Of a stretch of DNA of 64,000 bases, positions 53,192-62,597 are shown piece by piece. Each line of letters starts with the position of its first letter. Position 1 is the first letter of the stretch. The DNA is from Rhizobium ruizarguesonis (GTDB taxonomy: Bacteria; Pseudomonadota; Alphaproteobacteria; Rhizobiales; Rhizobiaceae): contig NZ_PQIG01000064.1 in the NCBI RefSeq assembly GCF_012349115.1, positions 61,956 through 125,955 of the forward strand, in the 5' to 3' direction. Under the pieces are notes generated by a model. That model was not told the DNA's origin and searched no databases. It worked only from the letters and a program-made list of their open reading frames with translations. The translations under genes were made by a program, and so were the position numbers.

Positions 53192-53668
53192 ATGGCAAAC
53201 CCGAACGAATCCCCGGCAGTCCAGTCCATGCGAAAAGAGCAGGCAGAGCAACGAAAGCGGCCCCCAAAAGGCGAACTCGACAAAGCAATCGAGGATACCT
53301 TTCCGGCGTCCGACCCGGTGTCAGCCACCCACACCTCCATTCCTGCCGGCCGCAGCGACGTCGAGGCGGCTGAGCGTGTGAAGCGCGAGCCAGATCCGAC
53401 CAAGCTCGACGAGGAGTTTCCGCTCGTGGATCAAGCCCTGCGCCCAAGCGGTGAAACCGCCCGCTCCTCCGAAGAAATGCGCGCGCTTCAGAAGGAAGCC
53501 GGTCGCATGGCTGAATCCGCTTCGGGGCTGGCTTCTGGAACAGCTCGCCTGGCAAAGGCGGAAGCACGCACATTCGTCCATGACCTCGAGGATCGCATAC
53601 GCCGGCAGCCGCTGACAGCCGCAGCGATCGTCGCCGGCATCGCCTTCGTCTTCGGCGCGACGCGTTGA
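53192..53668 (+). CDS. DUF883-like protein with FPASDP motif
   Basis: 158 residues from ATG 53192 (AGAGGAAAC upstream). N-terminal 70 residues are charged and disordered with IEDTFPASDPVSATHTS (about 34-50), a motif often seen in small rhizobial stress proteins. The C-terminal part has a helix with EMRALQKEAGRMAES followed by a membrane anchor PLTAAAIVAGIAFVFGATR (about 140-158), preceded by RIRRQ; this resembles YqjD/ElaB/DUF883 proteins that anchor to the inner membrane and bind ribosomes. Fusion of the FPASDP motif to a DUF883-like tail is inferred. Confidence 0.7.
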   Translation: MANPNESPAVQSMRKEQAEQRKRPPKGELDKAIEDTFPASDPVSATHTSIPAGRSDVEAAERVKREPDPTKLDEEFPLVDQALRPSGETARSSEEMRALQKEAGRMAESASGLASGTARLAKAEARTFVHDLEDRIRRQPLTAAAIVAGIAFVFGATR

Positions 53669-53837
53669 GGAGCCAAGTGACAGTCGACTCGCTCGATCAC
53701 CCCGCGGGGATTCGACCGGCGGACCATTACGATATGGAGAGCCGCCTCCATTAGCACGATTGCGGGCGGGGATTTCCTGAGGACGAAACTCAGGAGCGCT
53801 TCTAGAGCCCGTCTGTGCTTCGACTTCCGAGGGCATC

Positions 53838-54632
53838 GTGAAAATCGCAACCTACAATGTCAACGGGATCAATGGGCGGCTAGACATTCTGCTGCGCTGG
53901 CTCAAGGAGGACGCCCCTGATGTGGTCTGCCTCCAGGAACTGAAGGCAGACGATGCCAGGTTTCCGCGAAAGGAAATCGAGCGGGCCGGCTACGGCGCCA
54001 TCTGGCACGGACAGAGATCCTGGAACGGGGTTGCGATCCTGGCAAAAGGCAAGATACCGATCCTGACGCGGCGTGGTCTTCCCGGTGATCCTGACGATAC
54101 TCACAGCCGGTATATCGAAGCTGCCGTCGACGGCATCCTGATCGGATGCCTGTATCTTCCCAACGGCAATCCGTTTCCAGGAGTAAAATTCGATTACAAG
54201 CTGCGCTGGTTTCTCCGTCTGCAGGCGTACGCCGCCGAACTCCTCGAGCTCGATGTGCCTTCGATCCTGGCCGGCGACTTCAACGTCATGCCGACGGAGA
54301 TCGACGTCTACAAGCCGGAACGCTGGCTGGACGACGCCCTCTTCAGGCCGGAAGTGCGCAAGGCCTATGCTGATCTCGTTGCCCAGGGTTGGACCGATGC
54401 CGTCAGACATCTGCATCCAGAAGAGCGCGTCTACACCTTCTGGAAATACTGGCGGAACAGCTTCGAACGTGACGCGGGGCTTCGGATCGACCACTTCCTG
54501 CTCAGTCCGGCAGTCGCCCCATGGCTTCGATCGGCAACCGTCCGGAAAAAACCGCGCGGCTGGGAGCATACGAGCGACCACGCGCCCGTCATGATCGAGC
54601 TCGACGTTTCCAAAGCTGGAGCAGACCTATGA
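53838..54632 (+). CDS. xthA: Exonuclease III/AP endonuclease family protein
   Basis: 264 residues, typical for bacterial exonuclease III. EEP fold motifs: IATYNVNGINGRL (3-15), VVCLQELKADD with Glu (33-43), YLPNGN (about 111-116), LAGDFNVMPTE (about 144-154, Asp/Asn), LRIDHFLLS (about 211) and TSDHAPVMIE (about 250-259). It removes AP sites and 3'-blocked ends in base excision repair. ATG 53838 follows a weak GAGGGCATC, the stop of the preceding gene is 170 bases upstream. There may be other xthA copies in the genome; this is one homologue. Confidence 0.9.
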   Translation: MKIATYNVNGINGRLDILLRWLKEDAPDVVCLQELKADDARFPRKEIERAGYGAIWHGQRSWNGVAILAKGKIPILTRRGLPGDPDDTHSRYIEAAVDGILIGCLYLPNGNPFPGVKFDYKLRWFLRLQAYAAELLELDVPSILAGDFNVMPTEIDVYKPERWLDDALFRPEVRKAYADLVAQGWTDAVRHLHPEERVYTFWKYWRNSFERDAGLRIDHFLLSPAVAPWLRSATVRKKPRGWEHTSDHAPVMIELDVSKAGADL

Positions 54633-54730
54633 GCCGCAGGCCGCTTGCGAGCGAGGGAACCAGTCACGTCGCCGAGAGTTAGTCCAAAAGCGCGGGACGG
54701 CATTCCTGCCCCGCAATTTTCCAACCTGAT

Positions 54731-54922
54731 GTGACCGCTGTGGACGAAGCCAAGAACTACTTGAACACCGACGAAATTCAGGCCGACGACCAGTTGTCGC
54801 CGAAGCCGGTCGAAGGCAAGGATCCGCCAAGGCGGGTGCGCAGAAGCGAGGAAGCTATCGCCGAAGGCTCTGACGAGACCGAGCGCGTCCGGGTTCCGCG
54901 CCCAGTTCCGAATCCCGATTGA
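54731..54922 (+). CDS. Small acidic hypothetical protein
   Basis: 63 codons from GTG 54731. Charged and proline-rich (DDQLSPKPVEGKDPP, DETERVRVPRPVPNPD), predicted disordered. No good ribosome site precedes the GTG. It is kept as a possible small gene after xthA because the frame is open on a small scale, but evidence is thin. Confidence 0.3.
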   Translation: MTAVDEAKNYLNTDEIQADDQLSPKPVEGKDPPRRVRRSEEAIAEGSDETERVRVPRPVPNPD

Positions 54923-54970
54923 TCAGCCGCATGGCTCCGTCTCGAAGTGGCTCCGATTACCGGCATCACC

Positions 54971-57055
54971 TCATTTGTCGGCGCCAAGATCGTAGATGCG
55001 GCCTGTCAACCAGGCTGGCCAGTCTCGCTCGAAGAAGGACTTGGCGCTTTCATCCAGCGCGCGGTTCGGGCGGGTTGAAAGCCTGATCTCATCGCCATCA
55101 ATCCGAACGACGATCTGCTCCTCGCGATGCGCTTCGCGTTCTTTCCGGAAACGATAATCCTGCAACGGGCCAGAGCTCGCAAGCGGGAGAGATTCGCCCT
55201 CCACATCGCATATTGCGCGCGCCCCGCGGCTGCCGCCCCCATTGCGAATGAAGAAATCGAGCGCGCCGAGTACGGCTTCCGAGGCGAGCGCCATATGTCG
55301 CCATTGCACGCCTCGAACCGCCTCCGCTGCACGACCATAGGCAATGCCGTTCGCATGGATTTCAGCGTTCAGTTCGCGCGCTTCGATCAAGGCTCGGCCT
55401 ACGCCTTCTTGATTGCAGATGATGCCAGCCTTCTCGCTCATTCGCGCCTGCACTTGCGAACGGATCGATTTGACGGTGAGCGGGCTCTCGGTCCGAAGGA
55501 CGGTAAGGAGATCGACGATGCCCGCCTCTGCGATATCAGCTATGCCCTCTGCTGCCGACCGCTTTGCCCGACCGCTCGCGCTGATGTGCTCTGCCGCGCG
55601 CGTACCGAAGACTTGCCCGGCATTGAGCGCCGCTCCACCCGGCCTCGTCACGCCGTGTGTGCCCGCTGCCTCTCCGACCGAGTAACAGCCGCCGAGACTG
55701 CTGCGGCCCCAGGTATCGACCATGATGCCGCCGTTCATGTGCTGGTTGTTGACGGCAAATTCCAGCGGCTCCTCGGCGATATCGATCTTGTAGCGGCGGT
55801 AGAGCTCGATCGCGAGCGGGTTCATATGCTTCAATCGATCGATCGGCATGTCCTGGTCGGCGCCGGCCTTGCCGAGATAGTTGCGGACGTCTTCGTCAAG
55901 TCTCTCCAGACTGAATGGCAGGTCGCCCGGCACGGATAGGGGATTGCGATTGAAGTCCATAAAGACGCGCCGCCCTGCGGCGGTTTCGCTGGAGATGGCA
56001 AGGTCTACCAGGCTTGAGCCGAAATCGAGCATGCGCGTCGCGTGAAATGGCCATTGATAGCCCTTGCGAAAGACGTTCGAAGCCAGCTCCTGCGTGCTGC
56101 GGTAGTATTCTGCCAGGAAATGGTGCTCGGCGCCCTCGGTATCGAGCGAGTAGATATGCGGGATCGCCTGGACGTATGTGCCCGACAGATTCCATGGGAA
56201 CCCTTCCCTGCGTGTTCCGATACCAAACTGGCTTTCGGTCAGGTTGACGAGCTCGACGCCTGCCTCGAGCGCCAATCCGAGAGAGCCGAAGCAGCCGTTG
56301 GGATAAACGCTGTCGCGATAGAGCTCGCCCGGCCCGCCGGCGGCGAGCACGATCACCCCACTGACGAACAGCGCGATACCCAGCGGGTTCTCCTCCGTAC
56401 GGTCACTGGCCCGCATGGCGACCATCCCGACCACGTGGCGATCAGCGCCATCGCCCTTGGTGAGGATCTTTACCGCCGTGGTCTGGTTGTAAAACGGCAC
56501 TCCGAGCCGGATCGCCTCCTCGGCCAGCACCTTGACCATCAGGCGCGAGGTGCGCGGGCCGCAACTGGTGGCGCGGCCGACCTCGTCATGGTCGGTCTGA
56601 TATCTGAGCGTCCCGCCAAGCGGATCCTGCGGCAGCGGCAGCCCTAGGAACTGAAGCGATGCCATCATCCGGGACGAGCCCACAGCCTCGACATAGGCCG
56701 TGTCCTCGTCCATTGCACCGCCGCTGCGGATGGCTCGGGCCATTGCCTTGTAATTGTCGCCCTGATCCGCCGTATTTGCAGTGTGAAGGGTCTGCTTGTC
56801 GGATCCCGAACAGGCCGAGGTCCCACCCCAGGCGCTTTGGCTGACAATAACGACGTCATCGCCACGCCGCTTCATTTCCACTGCGGCTCGCAGACCTGCC
56901 GCGCCGGATCCGACGACGACGCAACCGGCTCGATAGATCGGCGCCTCGATGCCGGCGAGCCGAACCACGTCCGAAGGGGCGGGTTCGGCTGGGAGCCGTG
57001 GCATGTCGACATCGGTCAGTGCGTCAAGAATTTCCTGCGGAACGTCTATGGTCAT
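54971..57055 (-). CDS. Fumarate reductase/succinate dehydrogenase-like FAD flavoprotein
   Basis: 694 residues. FAD motif VVVGSGAAGLRAAVEMKRRG (about 46-65), then GGTSACSGSDKQT (about 77-89), and C-terminal HMNGGIMVDTWGRSSLGGCYSVGEAAGTHG and RPGGAALNAG (about 450-490), which are the equivalents of the HxTMGG and family motifs of fumarate reductase, aspartate oxidase and related enzymes. No partner iron-sulfur subunit is adjacent. Last gene of the leftward sugar operon, 6 bases after the Gfo/Idh/MocA gene. It may oxidise a sugar-derived intermediate; substrate unknown. Confidence 0.85.
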   Translation of the reverse strand: MTIDVPQEILDALTDVDMPRLPAEPAPSDVVRLAGIEAPIYRAGCVVVGSGAAGLRAAVEMKRRGDDVVIVSQSAWGGTSACSGSDKQTLHTANTADQGDNYKAMARAIRSGGAMDEDTAYVEAVGSSRMMASLQFLGLPLPQDPLGGTLRYQTDHDEVGRATSCGPRTSRLMVKVLAEEAIRLGVPFYNQTTAVKILTKGDGADRHVVGMVAMRASDRTEENPLGIALFVSGVIVLAAGGPGELYRDSVYPNGCFGSLGLALEAGVELVNLTESQFGIGTRREGFPWNLSGTYVQAIPHIYSLDTEGAEHHFLAEYYRSTQELASNVFRKGYQWPFHATRMLDFGSSLVDLAISSETAAGRRVFMDFNRNPLSVPGDLPFSLERLDEDVRNYLGKAGADQDMPIDRLKHMNPLAIELYRRYKIDIAEEPLEFAVNNQHMNGGIMVDTWGRSSLGGCYSVGEAAGTHGVTRPGGAALNAGQVFGTRAAEHISASGRAKRSAAEGIADIAEAGIVDLLTVLRTESPLTVKSIRSQVQARMSEKAGIICNQEGVGRALIEARELNAEIHANGIAYGRAAEAVRGVQWRHMALASEAVLGALDFFIRNGGGSRGARAICDVEGESLPLASSGPLQDYRFRKEREAHREEQIVVRIDGDEIRLSTRPNRALDESAKSFFERDWPAWLTGRIYDLGADK

Positions 57056-57061
57056 CGGCGT

Positions 57062-58231
57062 TCAACCCAGCGGGATGTCGACCCAGCGTTTTTGCCGGGA
57101 GGACTCCATGCATGCGTCGACGATCTGGCAGATGTGGTGGCCCGTATCGAATGTCGGCCACATCGGCCTGTTTGCAACGATCGAGCGGATCACCTCGGCC
57201 ACCTCGATGATCTTGCTTTCATTGTAGCCCAGACCGAAATTCGGCAGAGGAAGGAAAGCCCTGAAGGTAGGGTTCTCAGGACCCACGTCGATCTCCCGGA
57301 AGCCGCGCCGCCCCGTCCGGTCGTCGTTGGAATAGAAGCGCAGCCGGTTTATCTCGTCATAGGTATAGGCGATGCTGCCTTTCGTTCCATAGATTTCGTA
57401 GGTCTGCATGAACTTGCGGCCGGTCGCGACACGGCTGAAATCGACGATCCCGCCGGCACCGTTCTCGAACCGGCACAGCAGATTGGTTGCATCGGGATTG
57501 GTGATATCAGCCCAGGACTCGTTGCCTGACAGTTTCACCTGCTCGCCATAGGCAAGGCCCTCGACGGCAGGCCGACGCGGCGTCACGATGAGATTGTCGG
57601 CGATCAGGGAACTGACGCGGCCGACCAGGAAATCCATGAAGCTGAAGATGTGCGAACCGGTATCACCGACGATCCCGGTCGGCGCGAGCTTTCCGTCGGC
57701 GCGCCACATGAAGGGCGCGTTCGGATCGCCATAGATGTCGACGTGCTGGCAGCCGCGGAACAGCTTGATCTCGCCGATTTCGCCGGATTGAATGATATCT
57801 TTCGCCAGATCATGGACGGGATTCCGAGGAAAGGCGTGTCCGACGCGCGTAATGACACCCTTCGCCCGGGCGATGTCGGCCAGTTCCCGCGCTTCGGCGG
57901 CGGTGTTTGCCAATGGCTTCTCGCAATAGACATGTTTGCCTGCCAGCAAAGCCGCCTTGGCCACCTCATAGTGGAGATGGTCGGGCAGGCAGATATCGAT
58001 CAGATCGACATCAGGATCAGCGACCGCCAGATTCCAATCCTGAAGAATTCTTGCACCTGGCGCCCTGTGGGAAAGATCCCCGGCTGTTTTCGAGGGACCT
58101 TCGACGAGAGCGACGATCCGAGCCGTTCCGTCCGACACTCCGAAGAAATGCGGAAAGGTCTGATAGGCCATCGTGTGGACCTTTCCCATCCAGCCCGAGG
58201 CGCCAAGCACTGCAACTCTGACTTCAGACAT
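57062..58231 (-). CDS. Gfo/Idh/MocA family oxidoreductase
   Basis: 389 residues. N-terminal Rossmann domain: VAVLGASGWMGKVH (7-20), then ICLPDHLHYEVAKAALLAGKHVYCEKPLA with the EKP motif (about 89-104). The C-terminal domain has GDTGSHIFSF (about 184-193), the D-x3-H catalytic pair that is typical of sugar and polyol dehydrogenases of the family. An NAD(P)-dependent oxidation or reduction of a sugar alcohol or keto-sugar is expected. Fourth gene in the leftward operon, 24 bases after a GMC gene. Confidence 0.9.
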   Translation of the reverse strand: MSEVRVAVLGASGWMGKVHTMAYQTFPHFFGVSDGTARIVALVEGPSKTAGDLSHRAPGARILQDWNLAVADPDVDLIDICLPDHLHYEVAKAALLAGKHVYCEKPLANTAAEARELADIARAKGVITRVGHAFPRNPVHDLAKDIIQSGEIGEIKLFRGCQHVDIYGDPNAPFMWRADGKLAPTGIVGDTGSHIFSFMDFLVGRVSSLIADNLIVTPRRPAVEGLAYGEQVKLSGNESWADITNPDATNLLCRFENGAGGIVDFSRVATGRKFMQTYEIYGTKGSIAYTYDEINRLRFYSNDDRTGRRGFREIDVGPENPTFRAFLPLPNFGLGYNESKIIEVAEVIRSIVANRPMWPTFDTGHHICQIVDACMESSRQKRWVDIPLG

Positions 58232-58255
58232 TGTCGTCTCTCCTCTCGAGATGGC

Positions 58256-59911
58256 TTACCGGATTTCGGCGCGGGCCTGAGGCCTCGCATCGTTGCGTTC
58301 GTAGGCGAAGATGGTGGGGGAAAGTGCAGGCAAGCCCCGGATGAGGTCCGATCCCTTTTCGCCGACCATGATCGTCGGCGCGTTGGTATTGCATGACGGC
58401 ACGCGCGGCATGACGGATGAATCACAGACCCTGAGGCCTTCCAGGCCATGGACCTTGAGATCAAGCCCGACAACCGCGTCAGGCCCTGTCCCCATCTTGC
58501 AGGTGCCCACCGGATGATGGTCGGTCTTTGCGTTGGCGCAGCCGTAGTCGAAAAGCTGTTCGTCGGTCATCACCTTCGGTCCGGGAAGCCTTTCGGCCAT
58601 GACATAGGGCTTCAACGCCGCCTGCTGCATGATCTCGCGCGCGATCTTCAGCCCTTCCAGGGACATCGTCCTGTCGTGGGGATCGGACCAGTAGTTAGGG
58701 TCGATCAATGGAGAGGCGGCCGGGTCGGAGGATGATAGACGCACCGTCCCTCGCGAGCGCGGATGCAGATAGGCGGAGTTAAGGGTCACGCCGGCATTCT
58801 TGAGCCGCTCGACGCCTGCTTCGATGCCCGATCCGAGGCCGAGGTGGAACTGGATATCAGGCGAACGGGCCTCGGGATCGGCATACCAGAAGCCGCCGGT
58901 CTCGAAGAGCGACGAGGCGACAGGACCGGTCCGGAACAGGACATATTGAATCCCGGCCCAAAGTGTCCGGTGGAGTTTTGCAACACCGTCATAAGTGTGA
59001 TCGCCCGTGCATTCAGCGATGACGAAAAGATCCAGGTGATCCTGAAGGTTTCCACCGACACCCGGCAGATCGTGAAGCACCTTGACGCCCACCGACCGCA
59101 GATGGTCGGCCGGTCCTATGCCGGACTGCAAAAGCAGCTTCGGCGATCCGATTGCGCCGGAGGAGATCAATACTTCGCGTTCGGCGCGCACGATCTCCAA
59201 GCCGCGCGAGGTCACGATCTCGACGCCTGTCGCACGGGCTCCCTCCACGATAATACGCGCGACGTGCGCGCCCGTCCGCACCGTCAGGTTCTTCCGGTCC
59301 TTGATCGGCGAGAGATAGGCCAGCGAAGCCGACGACCGGCGGCGGTTGCGCTGCGTGAGCTGATAAAATCCCACTCCCGCCTGCTGGCGCCCGTTGAAGT
59401 CGTGATTGTAGGGAATGCCGAGCTCCTGCCCTGCACGGATATAGGCGTCGCAGATCGGTAGCGGCGCTGCGGGCATCGAGACGCCGAGCGGACCGCCATA
59501 GGAGTGATAGTCGTCGGCGAAGCGCTGATTATCTTCCGCGCGTTTGAAATAGGGAAGGATCGAGCGGTAGTCCCAGCCCGCGCAACCGTCTTCACGAGCC
59601 CAAAGGTCATAATCCACCGCGTTTCCGCGCGTGTAGAGCTGTGCGTTGATGGACGAGCCGCCACCAATGACTTTCGCTTGCGTATAACGAAGCACGCGGC
59701 CATTCATGTGCTTCTGGGGAACGGTTTCCCATCCCCAGCTGGCGACGCCTTTGGTCATCTTGGCGAAGCCGGCAGGCATATGAAAAAGAGGATTCCAGTC
59801 GCCTCCGCCCGCTTCGAGCAGGAGGACGCTGACATCGGGATCTTCGCTCAGCCGGCTCGCAAGAACGCATCCTGCCGGACCGGCGCCAGTGATGATGTAA
59901 TCGAATCCCAT
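58256..59911 (-). CDS. GMC family oxidoreductase (choline dehydrogenase type)
   Basis: 551 residues from ATG 59911, which lies 1 base after the stop of the upstream GMC gene, with AGGAC in its leader. FAD-binding motif ITGAGPAGCVLASRL (6-20), substrate-loop GGGSSINAQLYTRGN (about 80-94), and active-site His in DHHPVGTCKMG (about 470) with Asn in SCNTNAPTIMVGEK (about 512-525). Expected to oxidise an alcohol to an aldehyde or ketone with a bound FAD. Class with BetA-like proteins, but substrate is unknown. Confidence 0.9.
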   Translation of the reverse strand: MGFDYIITGAGPAGCVLASRLSEDPDVSVLLLEAGGGDWNPLFHMPAGFAKMTKGVASWGWETVPQKHMNGRVLRYTQAKVIGGGSSINAQLYTRGNAVDYDLWAREDGCAGWDYRSILPYFKRAEDNQRFADDYHSYGGPLGVSMPAAPLPICDAYIRAGQELGIPYNHDFNGRQQAGVGFYQLTQRNRRRSSASLAYLSPIKDRKNLTVRTGAHVARIIVEGARATGVEIVTSRGLEIVRAEREVLISSGAIGSPKLLLQSGIGPADHLRSVGVKVLHDLPGVGGNLQDHLDLFVIAECTGDHTYDGVAKLHRTLWAGIQYVLFRTGPVASSLFETGGFWYADPEARSPDIQFHLGLGSGIEAGVERLKNAGVTLNSAYLHPRSRGTVRLSSSDPAASPLIDPNYWSDPHDRTMSLEGLKIAREIMQQAALKPYVMAERLPGPKVMTDEQLFDYGCANAKTDHHPVGTCKMGTGPDAVVGLDLKVHGLEGLRVCDSSVMPRVPSCNTNAPTIMVGEKGSDLIRGLPALSPTIFAYERNDARPQARAEIR

Positions 59912-59912
59912 T

Positions 59913-61463
59913 TTACTGTCCTGTTGCATCCGGCCTGGCGACCGCCAGTGCCTGTGTCATGCCTGCAAAGTCCTTCGACGCGATGTGATCTGCCACTCTC
60001 AGCGCTTGGGCGGCGATGGTGAGCGCAGGATTCACCGCGGCCGAGGTGGGGAGGAAACTGGCGTCGACGACGAAGAGATTTTCGTGATCATAAGACCGGC
60101 AGTACGCGTCGAGCGGCGCAGTCGCGGGATCGTTTCCGATTCGGATCGTTCCGCATTGATGGGAGGGCGTGCGCTTATCGAAGGGTCTCGCCAGCACGAT
60201 CGGAAATCCGATCGATTTCAGGATCGCCTTCAGCTTAGCGACAAGGGCAAGATGGGCGTCCCAGTTGGTTCGTTGCCATTGGAGAACAATCCGATCTCCA
60301 TCCACCATGACGCGGCTTTCGGGATTGGGAACGTCCTCGCTCATCGCATAGAAGTCGATGGCATGGCCGGTGATGAAGCGCAGAAGCCACTCCGGAGCCT
60401 GCGGCAGAGAACCCTTGAGAACCTTTTCAGAGATGCGGCCCAGGAGCTGCACGTTGCCGAGGGGCGGTCCACCCTCCCCGTCGGAGAGATAGAAGTCGTT
60501 GAAGGCAAACGTCTTCTGGTAGATGGAGGTGTTCCTGAACCGCGGCGAGACCCCGATGACGGCGGACGCATTGTGATTCATGAAGTTGCGGCCCACCTGG
60601 TCGGAAGAGTTCGCCAGACCCTTTGGGAAGCGGTCGTTTTTCGAACGCAGCAAAAGCACGGATGATTGGACCGCCCCGGCGGAGAGGATCACGATCTCAG
60701 GCGAAACAGTCACCGTCTGCCCGTTCTTGATGTAGGTCACCCGGTCGATCCGGCTCCCCGCTCCCGTGTCGAGCCTCGTCACACGCGCATTGGTTTCGAG
60801 CCGCACGTTCTCGTGTCTGAGCGCTACTGCGAGGGCTGCGGTCTCGGCATCCATCTTGCCGTCGCGTGCGTTTGGATGCGCATCCCATGGCGTGGGTGCT
60901 TTGGAGAGCCAGGCGTCAAGATCCAGGCCGAGCGGCAGGGAAAACGGATGCAGGCCTTTCTGCTTGAGGCGCGCCCTGATATCGGCAATCGGCGCCTCGT
61001 CCGGGACGGGCGGGTACTCGTAGGCCGCCGAGTGGTGCGGTTCGGTGGGATCTTCGCCGAGACTGCCGCGAACCTGGTACATGCGTTCGGCCTGGCAATA
61101 CCACGGCTCCAGCACCTCATACGGAAACGGCCAGGCCGGCGAAACACCCTCGCGGTGTTCGATGACTGCGAAATCTTGGCTGCGATAGCGAGACAATACT
61201 GCGCCATAGAACTTCGAATTCCCGCCGACATTGTAGTAATTGCCGGGATTGAACCCCTTGCCGTTCGCCTCGTACCAGGTTTCCTTCGGTCGAAAATGTC
61301 CCCGCTGGAAGATCGCGCGTTGGTCGCGGTTGACCGGAAGGTCGGCGATATGGTCGCCGGCTTCGAGGATCAATATCTGCGCGCCGGTCATGGCCAGGCC
61401 GGCCGCAACCGTGGCGCCGCCGACGCCTGAACCGATGATGACGATGTCAGGTGAACTGCTCAT
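59913..61463 (-). CDS. GMC family oxidoreductase (gluconate/glucoside dehydrogenase type)
   Basis: 516 residues. FAD motif IIGSGVGGATVAAGL (9-23), then VGGNSKFYGAVL (about 79-90) and the C-terminal SHQCGTIRIG-DPATAPLDAYCR and VVDASFLPTSAAVNPALTIAAQALRVADH (His of HQCGT and Asn of VNPALT as active-site pair). The end motif is of the kind found in GMC subunits of gluconate dehydrogenases and glucoside 3-dehydrogenases, distinct from the BetA-like neighbour. Such enzymes usually need a small partner subunit; none is seen here. Starts 15 bases after the ABC ATPase gene. Confidence 0.88.
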   Translation of the reverse strand: MSSSPDIVIIGSGVGGATVAAGLAMTGAQILILEAGDHIADLPVNRDQRAIFQRGHFRPKETWYEANGKGFNPGNYYNVGGNSKFYGAVLSRYRSQDFAVIEHREGVSPAWPFPYEVLEPWYCQAERMYQVRGSLGEDPTEPHHSAAYEYPPVPDEAPIADIRARLKQKGLHPFSLPLGLDLDAWLSKAPTPWDAHPNARDGKMDAETAALAVALRHENVRLETNARVTRLDTGAGSRIDRVTYIKNGQTVTVSPEIVILSAGAVQSSVLLLRSKNDRFPKGLANSSDQVGRNFMNHNASAVIGVSPRFRNTSIYQKTFAFNDFYLSDGEGGPPLGNVQLLGRISEKVLKGSLPQAPEWLLRFITGHAIDFYAMSEDVPNPESRVMVDGDRIVLQWQRTNWDAHLALVAKLKAILKSIGFPIVLARPFDKRTPSHQCGTIRIGNDPATAPLDAYCRSYDHENLFVVDASFLPTSAAVNPALTIAAQALRVADHIASKDFAGMTQALAVARPDATGQ

Positions 61464-61478
61464 GTTAGCACCTGGCCA

Positions 61479-62594
61479 TCACACGATCCGCGCCTGGCTC
61501 TCCGGATCGAAGAACACGGCCTTGTCGAGATTGAATGCCAGGCGGGTGTTTTGTCCTGGAGCGATGCCGGTATCGGCGCGCAGGCGGGCGACGACGGATT
61601 TGCCGCCGAGCTTGGTGACGGCGAAGGTGTCGGAGCCGGCCGGTTCCACCACCTCGATCAGGCAGTCGCCCTCGGTCAGCGAGCGTGCCTTGCGGTCGGC
61701 GCCATCGGGATCGGTCAGCGCCTCCGGGCGGATGCCGAAGATCACCTGTCTGCCGGTATAGGCGGTCAGGCCGTCATTGCCTGAGATGACGGGGAGCTTC
61801 AGCGGGGCGGCATTCGGCCGCTCCAGCGAGACTTCGAGGCCGCCAGCGCCGTTTTCGACGGTGGCGTTGAGCAGGTTCATCGCCGGCGATCCCATGAAGT
61901 CGGCGACGAAGATGTTGGAGGGGCTGTTATAGATCTCGGCCGGCGTGCCGAACTGCTGCAGCACGCCGTCCTTCAGCACGGCGATCTTGGTGGCCAGCGT
62001 CATCGCCTCGATCTGGTCATGGGTGACATAGACGAAGGTGGTGCCCATGCGCTGATGCAGCCGCTTGATCTCGGTGCGCATGTCGACCCGCAGCTTGGCA
62101 TCGAGATTGGAGAGTGGCTCGTCGAACAGGAAGACCTGCGGATTGCGCACCAGCGCCCTTCCCATGGCGACACGCTGGCGCTGGCCGCCGGAGAGCTGGC
62201 TCGGCTTGCGGTCGAGCAGATGGCCGATCTGCAGCATGTCGGAGACTTGGGCGATCGCCCTGGCGCGCTCCTCCTTCGGCACGCCGCGGATCTCCATGCC
62301 GAAGGCGATGTTGCCCGCCACCGTCATGTTCGGATAGAGCGCATAGGACTGGAACACCATGGCGATGTCGCGCTTGGAGGGATGCAGGCCGCTGATGTCG
62401 CGCCCGTCGATCTTGATATCGCCAGAGGTGATCGTCTCCAGCCCGGCAATGGTGTTGAGCAGGGTGGACTTGCCGCAGCCGGACGGGCCGACCAGCACGA
62501 GAAAGCCGCCCTTTTCGAGTTCGAGGTCGATCCCCTTGAGAATGTCGACGGCGCCGAAGCGCTTTTTGAGACCGGAGATTTCGAGGAAGGCCAT
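61479..62594 (-). CDS. Sugar ABC transporter ATPase (UgpC/MalK type)
   Basis: 371 residues. Walker A GPSGCGKSTLLN (37-48), signature LSGGQRQRVAMG (about 134-145), Walker B VFLFDEPLSN (about 153-162), D-loop LDAKLR, and H-loop YVTHDQIEAM. A C-terminal MalK-like regulatory OB domain (about 240-371) is present. It powers import together with the two permeases of this operon. Starts 3 bases after the stop of the permease gene to its right. Confidence 0.95.
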   Translation of the reverse strand: MAFLEISGLKKRFGAVDILKGIDLELEKGGFLVLVGPSGCGKSTLLNTIAGLETITSGDIKIDGRDISGLHPSKRDIAMVFQSYALYPNMTVAGNIAFGMEIRGVPKEERARAIAQVSDMLQIGHLLDRKPSQLSGGQRQRVAMGRALVRNPQVFLFDEPLSNLDAKLRVDMRTEIKRLHQRMGTTFVYVTHDQIEAMTLATKIAVLKDGVLQQFGTPAEIYNSPSNIFVADFMGSPAMNLLNATVENGAGGLEVSLERPNAAPLKLPVISGNDGLTAYTGRQVIFGIRPEALTDPDGADRKARSLTEGDCLIEVVEPAGSDTFAVTKLGGKSVVARLRADTGIAPGQNTRLAFNLDKAVFFDPESQARIV

Positions 62595-62597
62595 GGA

